A stretch of 64,000 bases of DNA, from the NCBI RefSeq assembly GCF_030766935.1, contig NZ_JASERL010000006.1, positions 186,001 to 250,000 on the forward strand, in the 5' to 3' direction. Positions 8,358-16,896 of the stretch are shown piece by piece. The position numbers were made by a program, and so were the translations under genes. The notes under the pieces are model-generated. The model worked only from the letters and a program-made list of their open reading frames with translations. It ran no database searches and had not been told where the DNA came from. Every line of letters begins with the position of its first letter. The first letter of the stretch is position 1. The stretch comes from Streptomyces sp. KL109B. Its GTDB lineage: Bacteria > Actinomycetota > Actinomycetes > Streptomycetales > Streptomycetaceae.

Positions 8358-9257
8358 TCACTTGCCGAATCCGGCGGTGAGCCCGCGAACGAGCTGGCGC
8401 CGCGCGATGACGTAGACGACGAGGAGCGGCAGCGTCGCGAGGACGACCGACGCGAGGACGGCGGGGACGTTGATGGTGAACTCGCCCTGGAAGGTCCACA
8501 GGGACAGGGGCAGCACCCGGATCTCCGGGCTCTGCGTGAGGATCAGCGGGAACAGGAAGCCGTTCCAGACGGTGAGCGCGTCGTAGATGCCCACGGTGAC
8601 GACGGCCGGGCGTACGAGCGGGAGCGCGAGGCGCCACATCATGGTCCACTCGCCGCAGCCGTCGAGGCGCATCGACTCGAAGAGTTCGCGGGGCACGTCT
8701 CGTAGGAACGTGGACAGGATGAGTACGGAGATGGGGATGGCGAACGCGATCGACGGCAGGATCAGCGCGGCGAGTGTGTCGTACAGATGCGCCTTGGTGA
8801 TCATCCAGTAGATCGGGATGATCGTCGCGTGCAGCGGGATCGCGAGCCCGAGCAGGAACAGGCGGTGGGTCAGGGTGAGGAACCTGCTCCGGCCGCGGAC
8901 GATCGTGTAGGCCGCCATGAAGGAGACGAGGAGCGTCGACAGGACGCTGCCGGCCGTGACGGCGAGGCTGTTGGCGAAGTAGCGGGCGAAGTCGTTCTCC
9001 AGGACGAGCCCGTAGTTGGAGAGGGTGGGGGAGGCGGGTGGCAGGAGCGGGTTGGAGGAGAAGTACGTTCCCTGGTCCTTGAGGCTGGTGACCACCACGT
9101 AGTACACGGGCACGACGGTCACGGCCAGCCACAGCCAACCGCCGATCCCCGCGAGGAAGTTGGGGCGGTTCCTGGCGCGGCGGGCGGAGCGTGCCGGGTC
9201 CCGGTGCGCGCGGTGGGCGGGGGTGGTCCGGGGCGGGACCTGTGTCGTGGCGGCCAT
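8358..9257 (-). CDS. Sugar ABC transporter permease, MalG type
   Basis: 299 residues, one of two transmembrane subunits of a CUT1 carbohydrate importer. Six hydrophobic segments can be seen, after a cytosolic N-terminus of ~30 residues rich in Arg/Thr. The EAA loop that docks the ATPase is in the second half (ELFESMRLDGCGEWTMMWRLALPLVRPAV, where EAA is replaced by ESMRLDG). MalG-type periplasmic loop features (YFSSNPLLPPASPTLSNYGLVLEN) follow the first helix. Its ATG overlaps the stop of the MalF-type gene (TGATG), so translation is coupled. No ATPase gene lies in the operon; in Streptomyces the shared MsiK ATPase usually serves CUT1 importers. Confidence 0.9.
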   Translation of the reverse strand: MAATTQVPPRTTPAHRAHRDPARSARRARNRPNFLAGIGGWLWLAVTVVPVYYVVVTSLKDQGTYFSSNPLLPPASPTLSNYGLVLENDFARYFANSLAVTAGSVLSTLLVSFMAAYTIVRGRSRFLTLTHRLFLLGLAIPLHATIIPIYWMITKAHLYDTLAALILPSIAFAIPISVLILSTFLRDVPRELFESMRLDGCGEWTMMWRLALPLVRPAVVTVGIYDALTVWNGFLFPLILTQSPEIRVLPLSLWTFQGEFTINVPAVLASVVLATLPLLVVYVIARRQLVRGLTAGFGK

Positions 9258-10159
9258 CAGATGCCCTCCGTTTGGCTGGCCGAACGGTCCTTGCCGCCCA
9301 GGCGTTGCAGCAGCAGCGCCACCGCGAGTCCGATGGCGACGAGCATGACACCCAGGGCGCTGGCCGCACCCATGTCACTGGCCTGGAACCCGGTCAGGTA
9401 CATGTGCAGCGGCAGCAGCCGGGTGGCCTCGCCGGGGCCGCCCGCGGTCAGGACGAAGACGAGGTCGAAGTACGCGAGCGAGCCCACGGCCATCAGCGTC
9501 GACGACGTGATGATCGTGTACTTGAGCTGCGGCAGCGTGATGGTGAGGAACTGCCGCACCCGCCCGGCGCCGTCGATCTGCGCGGCCTCGTACAGGGAGG
9601 CGGGGATCTGCCGGACGCCGCCCTGGTAGATGAGTGTGTGGAAGGGCACGAACTGCCAGGCGATGACGGCGACGACGACGAACAGGGCGAGATTTGGGTC
9701 GCCCAGCCAGTTCTTGGCGAGCGCGGGCATGCCGACCCCCGCGCTGAATCCGAAGCTCGGGTCCAACAGGGCCTTGAAGGCGATCGCGATGGCGGCCGAC
9801 GACAGCAGCAGCGGCAGGAAGTACAGGACGGCGAGCACGGCCCGGTACCGCTGGCGTCCCGCCGTGAACACGCCGAGCAGCAGGCTGAGCGGGGTCTGCA
9901 CGACGTACGAGAACACCATGACCTTGGCCGTCACCCAGAGCGCGTTGCCGGTCGCCGGGGTGGACAGGGCGCGCCGCCAACTGGCGAGGCCGTCGAAGGA
10001 GATGGCGCCGAGGCCGTCCCAGCGGGTGAAGCTGAGGGCGACGACGGCGGCGAGCGGGACCAGGGCGAAGGCCAGGAACATCACGAGGGCCGGGGCCGCG
10101 AGCCAGCCGGAGGGTCCTGGCTCGCCGGGGCGTCGCGGGGCAGCGCTGGGTCGGGCCAT
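9257..10159 (-). CDS. Sugar ABC transporter permease, MalF type
   Basis: 300 residues, about six transmembrane helices, of the MalF/UgpA class. The N-terminus is PSAAPRRPGEPGPSGW followed by a first helix (LVMFLAFALVPLAAVVALSF). The EAA loop is complete and well conserved: ASLYEAAQIDGAGRVRQFLTITLPQLKYTI. The MalG-type partner follows with 1-nt overlap, and the lipoprotein binding protein gene ends 2 nt upstream of the start region. Together they form the membrane channel of a CUT1 importer for an oligo- or disaccharide. No substrate specificity can be read from the permease. Confidence 0.9.
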   Translation of the reverse strand: MARPSAAPRRPGEPGPSGWLAAPALVMFLAFALVPLAAVVALSFTRWDGLGAISFDGLASWRRALSTPATGNALWVTAKVMVFSYVVQTPLSLLLGVFTAGRQRYRAVLAVLYFLPLLLSSAAIAIAFKALLDPSFGFSAGVGMPALAKNWLGDPNLALFVVVAVIAWQFVPFHTLIYQGGVRQIPASLYEAAQIDGAGRVRQFLTITLPQLKYTIITSSTLMAVGSLAYFDLVFVLTAGGPGEATRLLPLHMYLTGFQASDMGAASALGVMLVAIGLAVALLLQRLGGKDRSASQTEGI

Positions 10160-10161
10160 GG

Positions 10162-11517
10162 CTACTCCTCGATCGTGGTGTTGATCGTGGCGTTCATCTT
10201 GTCGACGAACTGGCCGGGGGTGAGTTTCTTGAGGAAGATCTGGTCGAGGTTGACCAGGAGCGCTTCGGCCTGGGCCGGACTGAGGGCCTGGTCCCAGGAG
10301 AGCGTGAAGTTCCGTGTGTTCTTGGTGAGTTCGTAGACGAAGGTCAGGAAGTCCTTGTCCTCGGCCGCCTCAAGGCGCTTCTTGATGCCCTTGACGACGG
10401 GCACCGTGCCGGAGTCGATGAGTTCCTGGGTGTGGCGCTCGCTGAACATGCCGTTCTTGAGGTAGGCGAGCGCGGCCTTCTTCTGGGACGCGGTGGCCTT
10501 GGCGGAGAGCGACCAGTAGTTGGTCGGGTTGCCGACGAGGTTCGCCGGGCTGCCCTTGCCGCCCGCGACCGTGGGGAAGGTGGTCCAGCCGATGGTGCGG
10601 TCCTCGATGGCCTCCGGGAGGTTTGCCTTGATGGTCTGGTACAGCCAGCCGCCGTGCAGCAGCATGGCGGCCTTGCCCGTGTGGAGGAGGGCCAGGTCGG
10701 AGCCGTTGTCCGCGGCGCTCGATGTGAAGCTGTCGGCGAAGCCGCCCGCGTCGACCAGCTGCTGGATCTTGGTGAGTGCCTCGGTGACGGCGGGGTGGGA
10801 CCAGGCGCCCGGCTTGTTCGCGGCGATGTCGGCGAAGACCTCGGGGCCGCCGATCCGGTCGACGAGGTATTCGAGCCACATGAGGTCGGGCCACTTCGAC
10901 TGGCCGCCGAGGGCGAACGGCGCGATGCCCGCCTTCTTGAACTTCGGTACGAGGTCCATGAGTTGGGCCCACGTCTCGGGCGGCTCGGCCCCGACCTTCG
11001 CGAGGGCGTCCCTGTTGAAGTAGAGCAGGATGGGCTGGGAGCGGCCGTTCGGGAGCGCGTACGTCTTCCCGTCGACGACGCCGTTGTCCAGGACCGAGGG
11101 CAGATAGCGGTCCCGGACCTCGGGGTGTCTGTCCAGGTACGAGGAGAGGTCGACGACCTGGCCGGCGTCCACGTACGACTTGAGGACGCCGCCGCCCCAC
11201 CCGTAGATGAACGTCGGCCCCTTGCCCGCGCCGACGGCCGTGCGGACCTTCGTCTTGTAGGCGTCGTTGGCGAAGAAGTCGAGCCGGATGTCCTCTCCGG
11301 GGTGCGCCTTGTTCCAGGTGTCGACGGAGTCCTCGAGCACGGCCTGGTCACCGCCGTTGAGCCCCCACATGGTGGCCGATCCGGTACCGGCGCCGGGCCC
11401 CGCGGAGCCGCAGGCGGTGAGGGAGAGGGACAGGGCGAGGGCGGTGGCGCAGAGCGCGGCGGCGGCTGTGCGGGGTGTGCGGCGTGTATGGGGTGTGCGG
11501 GGTCCGCGAGGGGCCAT
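10162..11517 (-). CDS. Sugar ABC transporter substrate-binding lipoprotein
   Basis: 451 residues from the ATG at 11517 (MAPRGPRTPHTRRT). Signal peptide with Arg-rich n-region, hydrophobic Ala/Leu core and a lipobox LTAC at residues ~33-36, so it is a lipid-anchored extracellular receptor. The mature part is a family-1 (MalE-like) binding protein: MWGLNGGDQAVLEDSVDTWNKAHPGEDIRLDFFANDAYKTKVRTAVGAGKGPTF, then TYALPNGRSQPILLYFNRDALAKVG, GKAAMLLHGGWLYQTI and VGNPTNYWSLS. It is the first gene of the operon and faces the LacI regulator across a 236-nt region with operator-like palindromes. Bound sugar unknown; ThuA/ThuB-like genes suggest a disaccharide such as trehalose, maltitol or sucrose. Confidence 0.9.
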   Translation of the reverse strand: MAPRGPRTPHTRRTPRTAAAALCATALALSLSLTACGSAGPGAGTGSATMWGLNGGDQAVLEDSVDTWNKAHPGEDIRLDFFANDAYKTKVRTAVGAGKGPTFIYGWGGGVLKSYVDAGQVVDLSSYLDRHPEVRDRYLPSVLDNGVVDGKTYALPNGRSQPILLYFNRDALAKVGAEPPETWAQLMDLVPKFKKAGIAPFALGGQSKWPDLMWLEYLVDRIGGPEVFADIAANKPGAWSHPAVTEALTKIQQLVDAGGFADSFTSSAADNGSDLALLHTGKAAMLLHGGWLYQTIKANLPEAIEDRTIGWTTFPTVAGGKGSPANLVGNPTNYWSLSAKATASQKKAALAYLKNGMFSERHTQELIDSGTVPVVKGIKKRLEAAEDKDFLTFVYELTKNTRNFTLSWDQALSPAQAEALLVNLDQIFLKKLTPGQFVDKMNATINTTIEE

Positions 11518-11543
11518 GGAGTCTCCGTTCCTCAACTCTGAGA

Positions 11544-11590
11544 GACGGGCGGGGCTCGAAACATGACGGGCGGGGCTCGAAATATTTCGA
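11544..11590. promoter_or_regulatory. Direct repeats ending in a LacI-type operator palindrome
   Basis: GACGGGCGGGGCTCGAAA occurs twice, at 11544-11561 and 11565-11582, 21 nt apart (two helical turns). The second copy continues into the perfect 14-nt palindrome TCGAAATATTTCGA at 11577-11590, which has the CGAAA/TTTCG arms common in LacI-family operators. It lies just upstream of the binding-protein gene, between it and the lacI-type gene. Confidence 0.6.
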
Positions 11591-11710
11591 CGGATGATCG
11601 AGACGTCGGAACCGTAGAAGTGCCGAGTGGGACGGTCAAGTGGCCGCGCAGCGAAAAGATTTGGCGGACAGGGTTGACGCGGCCTGCGCCGCATCTCAAG
11701 CTGCCGACAC

Positions 11711-11723
11711 CGAAAAAGTTTCG
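11711..11723. promoter_or_regulatory. Second CGAAA/TTTCG operator-like inverted repeat
   Basis: CGAAA-AAG-TTTCG, an interrupted inverted repeat with the same arms as the palindrome at 11577-11590, 31 nt upstream of the LacI-family start codon. Consistent with autoregulation; spacing differs from the first site, so weaker. Confidence 0.4.
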
Positions 11724-11753
11724 AAGTCCGAGACCTCGACCCCAGGAAGTCAC

Positions 11754-12785
11754 ATGCCGCTCCCGTCCCCCTCGGCCAGGCCGACGCTGGCCGCCATCGC
11801 ACGTGGCACCGGGGTCTCCACGGCCACCGTGTCCAAGGTCGTCAACGGCCGCGCGGACGTCGCCGACGAGACCCGCGCGAAGGTGCTGGCCGCACTGGAG
11901 GAGGCCGGCTACCGCTCGCCGTCGCAGCGCCGCACACCCTCCGGCCCGGACGTCGTCGAGGTCGCCTTCGACTCGATCGAATCCGCCTACCCCTCGGCCC
12001 TGTTGGGCGGCATCCTCGACCACGCCGCGCGGACCGGGGTCGAGGTCGTCGTCAGTACGACGGGCGGGCAGCGGGCCGCCGGGCTCGACCTCGGCCGCAA
12101 GGCGCAGCGGATGATCAGCGAAGGGCGGGCCGGAGCGATCGTCGTGACCTCGGCCTTCGGGGAGGCGGGGCTCAACGCCTTTGTCCGGCGCCGCGTCCCC
12201 GTCGTCGTCATCGACTCCTTCAACCCGCCACCGGCCGACGTCGTCAGCGTCGGCGCCGCCAACTGGGCGGGCGGCAGGGCCGCCACCGAACACCTCCTGG
12301 ACCTCGGCCACCGCCGCATCGCCTACCTCGGCGGACCGGAGGCGATCGAGTGCAACCAGGCCCGCCTGCACGGGCAGCTGTCCGCGCTCACCTCGCGCGG
12401 CATCGAGCCCGACCCCGGACTCGTCCTGCACGGCAACTTCCGCGCCGAGCACGGCATCGAGGGCCTGACGGCGCTCCTGTCCCGGGAGCGCCCGCCGACC
12501 GCGATCTTCGCGGGCAACGACGCCATCGCCGTCGGCGTGCTGCGCGAGGCCCGGCGCCGCGGCATCCGGGTCCCCGAGGACCTGAGCCTCGTCGGCTTCG
12601 ACGGCACGGTCCTCGCCCAGGACTCCGTCCCCGCGCTGACCTCCGTCGCCCAGCCCTTGCGGGAGATGGGCCGCGCGGCCCTGCGCGCCGTCCTGCGCCA
12701 GGCCCGCGGCGAACAACCCGACACACACCGCGTGGAACTCGCCACGCAACTCGTCGTACGGGAGTCGACGGCGGCGGTGGGATGA
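11754..12785 (+). CDS. LacI-family transcriptional regulator of the sugar operon
   Basis: 343 residues from the ATG with AGGAAG 5 nt upstream. The N-terminal helix-turn-helix is typical of LacI/GalR: PTLAAIARGTGVSTATVSKVVNGRADVADETRAKVLAALEEAGY (residues ~10-54), with the hinge after it. The periplasmic-binding-protein-like effector domain follows, with IVVTSAFGE, VVVIDSFNPPP, EHLLDLGHRRIAYLGGP, PTAIFAGNDAIAVGVLREARRRGIRVPEDLSLVGFDG and VAQPLREMGRAAL. It faces the ABC operon divergently and the shared region holds CGAAA/TTTCG palindromes. It is therefore very likely the local repressor, released by the imported sugar or a derivative. Confidence 0.9.
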   Translation: MPLPSPSARPTLAAIARGTGVSTATVSKVVNGRADVADETRAKVLAALEEAGYRSPSQRRTPSGPDVVEVAFDSIESAYPSALLGGILDHAARTGVEVVVSTTGGQRAAGLDLGRKAQRMISEGRAGAIVVTSAFGEAGLNAFVRRRVPVVVIDSFNPPPADVVSVGAANWAGGRAATEHLLDLGHRRIAYLGGPEAIECNQARLHGQLSALTSRGIEPDPGLVLHGNFRAEHGIEGLTALLSRERPPTAIFAGNDAIAVGVLREARRRGIRVPEDLSLVGFDGTVLAQDSVPALTSVAQPLREMGRAALRAVLRQARGEQPDTHRVELATQLVVRESTAAVG

Positions 12786-13047
12786 GCGGGCCGGTGCGCG
12801 GCGCGGTGGGGTGAACGGGTGCGGCGGCGGGGCACGGCACCAGCACGGCCCACGCCTGGTGGGGGCACCGGTGCCCCCCCCGGCCCGTTGTCCCCTACAG
12901 TCACGAGGACGGCCCGGTCGTCGCCCCGGAACAACCTCGAGCCGACCACCCGAAGTTGTGGCACGAGGAGGTCATCGGCGCACCGTCCGGCCGTCCACCC
13001 GATGTCTACGTCAGCCCACCCGGGCGGCGCAGAAAGCTCGACTGCCG

Positions 13048-14388
13048 ATGACTCCACTGCCCATGAACCGACGATCCAGGAAGCGACGGTCCACGAACCC
13101 CACGGGAACCTCCGTCCTCACCGCCCCCGGCATGCCCCACCTGCTCCTCCTGGTGTCCTTCTGCCTCGCCGGCTTCGCCCTCCTGCTGCCCGTATCCCCG
13201 GAGTGGGCCATGCGCGGCGGAGCCGACGAGCTCGGTGCCGGGCTCGTCACCGCCACGCTGATGGGCTTCACGGTGCTGGCCCAGCTGCTCGTCAAGACGG
13301 TGCTGCGCAGGCTCGGCTGGAGCCGCACGCTCGCGCTTGGCGCCCTGCTGCTGGGGCTGCCCGCGCCGGTGCAGGCGCTCAGCGACAGCCTGTGGGTGGT
13401 GCTGACGACGACCGCGTTGCGCGGGCTCGGTTTCGGCATCATCACCGTGTGCGGTTCCACCGCGACCGCGACCCTGGCGCCCGCCGGTCGGCAGGGAGCG
13501 GCCATCGGCCTGTACGGTCTCGCGCTCTCCGTGCCGCAGATGGTGCTCACCCCGGCCGCCCCCGCCCTGGCCGCCGCGCTGCCCCTGCCCGTACTCATCG
13601 CCTGCGGTGTGCTGCCCGTGCTCGGCCTGCCGTTCGCCCCGCGCCTGGGGAGCGAGGTCGAGGCCCGGACGCCGCGGCTCGCACCGGAACAGACGGCGGC
13701 GGCAGGCGTCCGCGCCAATCTCACGGTGCTGCGCCGCATGCTCCTGCCCCTGGTGACGCTGCTGCTCGTGACGGCGGCGGGAGGCGCGGTCCTGACGTTC
13801 GCGCCGCAGTTCGCCGGTGGCGCGGCCGTCGCGGCGACGGCGCTGTTCCTCTTCGCCGCCACCGCCGCGCTCGCCCGCTGGGGCTGCGGAGTCCTCGCCG
13901 ACCGCTTCTCCCCGCGCCCGCTGACCTTCGCCCTCCTGGTCGTCGGCTGCGCCGGACTCGCGCTGATAGCGCTCGCCGTCCGCACCGGGCAGCCCCCGCT
14001 CGCCGTGCTCCTGACGGGCGTCGTGCTGCTGGGGGCGACGTACGGAGGGCTGCAGAGCATCACCCTCGTGCAGGCGCTCGACCGGGCAGGAGTCGCGAAC
14101 CGGCAGACCACGTCGGTCTTCTGGAACATCGGCTACGACTCCGGGACCGGCCTCGGCTCCCTGGTACTCGGACTCGCCGCGCAGGTGGCGACGTTCACGG
14201 CCGGGTTCACCGCGCTGTCCGCGGGGATGGCACTCGTCGCGATCGTGGTCGCGGTGGCGGGTGGCGGGGGCCGGGCGAGCCACCAATCCACCGGGGCCGC
14301 GGCCGGGACGGGCGGCGGCGCACGGGACACCGCCCCGCCGGAATCGACACACCACGACGACGCACGACGGTCACGCCCCAGCTGCTAG
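13048..14388 (+). CDS. MFS transporter
   Basis: 446 residues from the ATG at 13048; a second in-frame ATG at 13063 is possible. The sequence has about 12 hydrophobic segments in two halves, with the MFS signature region after helix 2 (LVKTVLRRLGWSRTLALGALLLG) and its repeat in the second half (WGCGVLADRFSPRPLTFALLVVG). The C-terminal ~45 residues are a hydrophilic Gly/Ala/His-rich tail. It is convergent with the LysR gene; the two stop codons share the bases CTAG. The 262 nt upstream of the start show no gene, only a G/C run that can fold (GGGGGCACCGGTGCCCCC near 12860). The substrate is unknown; drug or metabolite export is usual for this class. Confidence 0.75.
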   Translation: MTPLPMNRRSRKRRSTNPTGTSVLTAPGMPHLLLLVSFCLAGFALLLPVSPEWAMRGGADELGAGLVTATLMGFTVLAQLLVKTVLRRLGWSRTLALGALLLGLPAPVQALSDSLWVVLTTTALRGLGFGIITVCGSTATATLAPAGRQGAAIGLYGLALSVPQMVLTPAAPALAAALPLPVLIACGVLPVLGLPFAPRLGSEVEARTPRLAPEQTAAAGVRANLTVLRRMLLPLVTLLLVTAAGGAVLTFAPQFAGGAAVAATALFLFAATAALARWGCGVLADRFSPRPLTFALLVVGCAGLALIALAVRTGQPPLAVLLTGVVLLGATYGGLQSITLVQALDRAGVANRQTTSVFWNIGYDSGTGLGSLVLGLAAQVATFTAGFTALSAGMALVAIVVAVAGGGGRASHQSTGAAAGTGGGARDTAPPESTHHDDARRSRPSC

Positions 14389-15317
14389 GCCGGCTCCCCC
14401 AGCTCCCGCGGCCAACTCCCGTCCGGCGAACGCAGCAACTGCACGAACGCCCGCTCGGCCGGGGACAGGAGGCGGTCGCGGCGGCGGGCCAGGGAGACCG
14501 GGCGGGGGCTCGGTTCGGGGGAGACGGGGAGGATGGTGAGGGCGCCGGAGCGTTCCACGTCGTCGACGATCGCGTGCTCCGAGATGAGCGCGACGCCGAG
14601 CCCCGCCCCGACACACTGCTTGACCGCCTCCGGCCCCCACACGTCGGACCGGGACACGGTCTCCGTGATGCCCCACGACTCCAGGACCCGCTCCTGCTCG
14701 CTGCGGGTGTGCGAGCCCGGCTCCCGCATCAGGAAGCACTCACCCGCGAGCAGCTGAGGCTCAAGGGGCCCGGTGTGCGCGGCGAGCGGATGGCCGGTGC
14801 GGGCGACGAGCACGAGACGCTCCTCCAGCACCGGCTCGACGAGAAGCCCGGACGTCGGAGCCGGTCCGCCCGCCACCACCGCGATGCCGATGTCACCGGC
14901 CGAGAGCCGCTCGGCCACCTCCTTGTTGTTGCCGACGAACACATCGCACTCCACGCCCGGATACCGCGCGCGGAACCGGGCGAGCAGGGCAGGCAGGAGG
15001 TACGTACCGACCGTCGTCGAGCCACCCACCATCAGCCGCCCGTGCTCCAGCGAGGACACCTGCTGCACCGCGGCCACCGCCTCGTCCGCCAGCAGGAAGA
15101 CCCGCTTCGCGTACGAGGCGAGCACCTCGCCCTCGGCCGTCGGCCTGGCCCGCGCGCCCGAACGGTCCACGAGTGTCACCTTCAGTGTCTGCTCAAGGCG
15201 CCGTACCTGGTTGGAGACCGAGGGCTGACTCATGTACAGCTCGTGCGCGGCGGCGGAGAAACCCTGGTGTTCCACGACCTTCAGGAAGATCCACAGGCGG
15301 TGCAGATTGAGCTCCAT
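14385..15317 (-). CDS. LysR-family regulator, probably of the phosphonoacetate genes
   Basis: 310 residues, from MELNLHRLWIFLKVVEHQGF. The N-terminal winged helix-turn-helix is classic LysR: SAAAHELYMSQPSVSNQVRRLEQTLKVTLVDRS (residues ~21-53). The effector domain follows (LMVGGSTTVGTYLLPALLARFRARYPGVECDVFVGNNKEVAERLSAGDIGIAVV), of the CysB/CbbR-like periplasmic-binding fold. It is divergent from phnA with 197 nt between starts. That region contains a perfect palindrome suitable for a LysR activator. Phosphonoacetate hydrolase genes in other bacteria are commonly controlled by an adjacent LysR protein that responds to phosphonoacetate; by position this is the likely counterpart. Confidence 0.88.
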   Translation of the reverse strand: MELNLHRLWIFLKVVEHQGFSAAAHELYMSQPSVSNQVRRLEQTLKVTLVDRSGARARPTAEGEVLASYAKRVFLLADEAVAAVQQVSSLEHGRLMVGGSTTVGTYLLPALLARFRARYPGVECDVFVGNNKEVAERLSAGDIGIAVVAGGPAPTSGLLVEPVLEERLVLVARTGHPLAAHTGPLEPQLLAGECFLMREPGSHTRSEQERVLESWGITETVSRSDVWGPEAVKQCVGAGLGVALISEHAIVDDVERSGALTILPVSPEPSPRPVSLARRRDRLLSPAERAFVQLLRSPDGSWPRELGEPA

Positions 15318-15398
15318 AGGGCTGGGAGCGTAGCCCACTACTGATCGGCCGGACAGGGCGCGGGAACACCCGTGCCGACCGGCCCCCGGACTCGTACG

Positions 15399-15415
15399 GC
15401 TATGGCGGCCATAGC
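15399..15415. promoter_or_regulatory. Perfect palindrome in the lysR-phnA intergenic region
   Basis: GCTATGGC-G-GCCATAGC, arms of 8 bases around one base, 100 nt upstream of phnA and 82 nt upstream of the lysR start. Position and dyad symmetry suit a LysR recognition site. Confidence 0.55.
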
Positions 15416-15514
15416 GAACTTCGTGGTTCTGCACCCCGGAACGCCGGTGGTACCCATGGAAATCGAGGGACGCCCCACGGCTCCCGCACCTACGACCCAC
15501 AGGGGTGGACGTAC

Positions 15515-16795
15515 ATGAATCCTGTCGCCGGCACCGCATCGCAGACCCCCGCCGACGGCCGGCTCACCGTGAACGGGCGGAGCTACCCGCGCCCCGGCCG
15601 TCCGGTCGTGGTCGTCTGCATCGACGGCAGCGAGGACGCCTACCACGAGCGGGCGATCGCGGACGGCCTGATGCCGTTCACCGAGTCCATGCTGGCGCGC
15701 GGCAGCGATCTGCGCGGCGCCTGCACGATGCCCTCCTTCACCAACCCCAACAACCTCTCCATCGCCACCGGAGTGCCGCCCGCCGTCCACGGCATCTGCG
15801 GCAACTACTTCTACGACACCGAGTCCGGCGAAGAAGTCATGATGAACGCGCCCGAACTGCTGCGGGCGCCCACCCTGTTCGCGACCTTCTCGCAGTCCGG
15901 TGCCAAGGTCGCCGTCATCACCGCCAAGGACAAGCTGCGCCGCCTGCTGGGCAGCGGGCTCGCCGAGGGCGGCATCTGCTTCTCCGCCGAGAAGGCCGAC
16001 CAGGTCACCCTCGCCGACAACGGCATCGAGAAGGTCCTGGAGTCGACCGGCTTCGAGCTGCCCTCCGTGTACAGCGCCGAGTTGAGCGAGCTGGTCATGG
16101 CCGCGGGCTGCGACGTCCTGCAGCGCGACAGGCCCGACCTCATGTACCTGTCCCTCACCGACTACATCCAGCACAAGCACGCCCCCGGCTCCCCGGTCGC
16201 CAACCGCTTCTACGCCATGCTCGACCGGTACTTCGAGCGGATCGACGCGCTCGGCGCCGTCCTCGTCGTCACCGCCGACCACGGCATGAACGCCAAGTCC
16301 GACATCGAGGGCGAGGCCCAAGTTGTCTTCCTGTCCGACTGGTTCGACGCCGAGACCGGTGAGGGCGCCAGTCGCGTCATCCTGCCGATCACCGACCCGT
16401 ACACCGTCCACCACGGAGCCCTCGGTTCCTACGCGACCGTGCACCTGCCGGACGGCGCGGACCGCGACACCCTGCGCGAGCGGCTCGCGGCGGTCGACGG
16501 CGTCGACACCGTGCTCACGCGTGAACAGGCGTGTGCGCGCTTCGAGTTGCCCGGGGACCGGATCGGCGACCTCGTCGTCATCGCCGAGCGCAACACCGTG
16601 CTCGGCACCACCGCCGCCCGCCACGACATCTCCGGCTTCAAGGAGCCGCTGCGCTCGCACGGCGGCCTGACCGAACAGCGCGTGCCCGTCCTGGTCAACC
16701 GGCCCGTCGAGGTACCGGCCGGACACCACCTGCGCAATTTCGACGCCTACTGGATCGGCTGCCACGCGGCGGCGGGGGAGGCGCTCGGCGCCTGA
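15515..16795 (+). CDS. phnA: Phosphonoacetate hydrolase
   Basis: 426 residues. PhnA cleaves the C-P bond of phosphonoacetate to acetate and phosphate. It belongs to the alkaline-phosphatase superfamily with two zinc ions. Seen here: the first metal motif VVVVCIDGSED with Asp37, the nucleophile loop TMPSFTNPNN with Thr76, the DYIQHKHAPGS segment, the VTADHGM metal motif, and a later RSHGGLTEQRVP motif carrying the last metal His. Asp37 and Thr76 are spaced as Asp29 and Thr68 of the characterised Sinorhizobium enzyme. The start is ATG with GTG-rich upstream; the LysR gene is divergent. It is followed by a hairpin and then an organophosphate-type transporter on the same strand. Confidence 0.92.
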   Translation: MNPVAGTASQTPADGRLTVNGRSYPRPGRPVVVVCIDGSEDAYHERAIADGLMPFTESMLARGSDLRGACTMPSFTNPNNLSIATGVPPAVHGICGNYFYDTESGEEVMMNAPELLRAPTLFATFSQSGAKVAVITAKDKLRRLLGSGLAEGGICFSAEKADQVTLADNGIEKVLESTGFELPSVYSAELSELVMAAGCDVLQRDRPDLMYLSLTDYIQHKHAPGSPVANRFYAMLDRYFERIDALGAVLVVTADHGMNAKSDIEGEAQVVFLSDWFDAETGEGASRVILPITDPYTVHHGALGSYATVHLPDGADRDTLRERLAAVDGVDTVLTREQACARFELPGDRIGDLVVIAERNTVLGTTAARHDISGFKEPLRSHGGLTEQRVPVLVNRPVEVPAGHHLRNFDAYWIGCHAAAGEALGA

Positions 16796-16825
16796 CCAGT
16801 AAGGGGCAGTCGGTACGTCAACTCC

Positions 16826-16860
16826 GGCCCCGGCGCGCCGCCGAGGTGCGCGCCGGGGCC
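16826..16860 (+). terminator. Hairpin between phnA and the transporter gene
   Basis: GGCCCCGGCGCGC (16826-16838) pairs perfectly with GCGCGCCGGGGCC (16848-16860) around a 9-nt loop, 36 nt before the transporter ATG. It may end part of the phnA transcription or set the ratio of the two products. Confidence 0.55.
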
Positions 16861-16896
16861 GTGCCATATCCGGATCCGCCGAGGATTGGACTCCCC

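Noticed and set aside
12786..13047. Small gene in the gap before the MFS gene
   Set aside because: Open frames here have no codon-bias or family resemblance; only a G/C-rich foldable run was seen.
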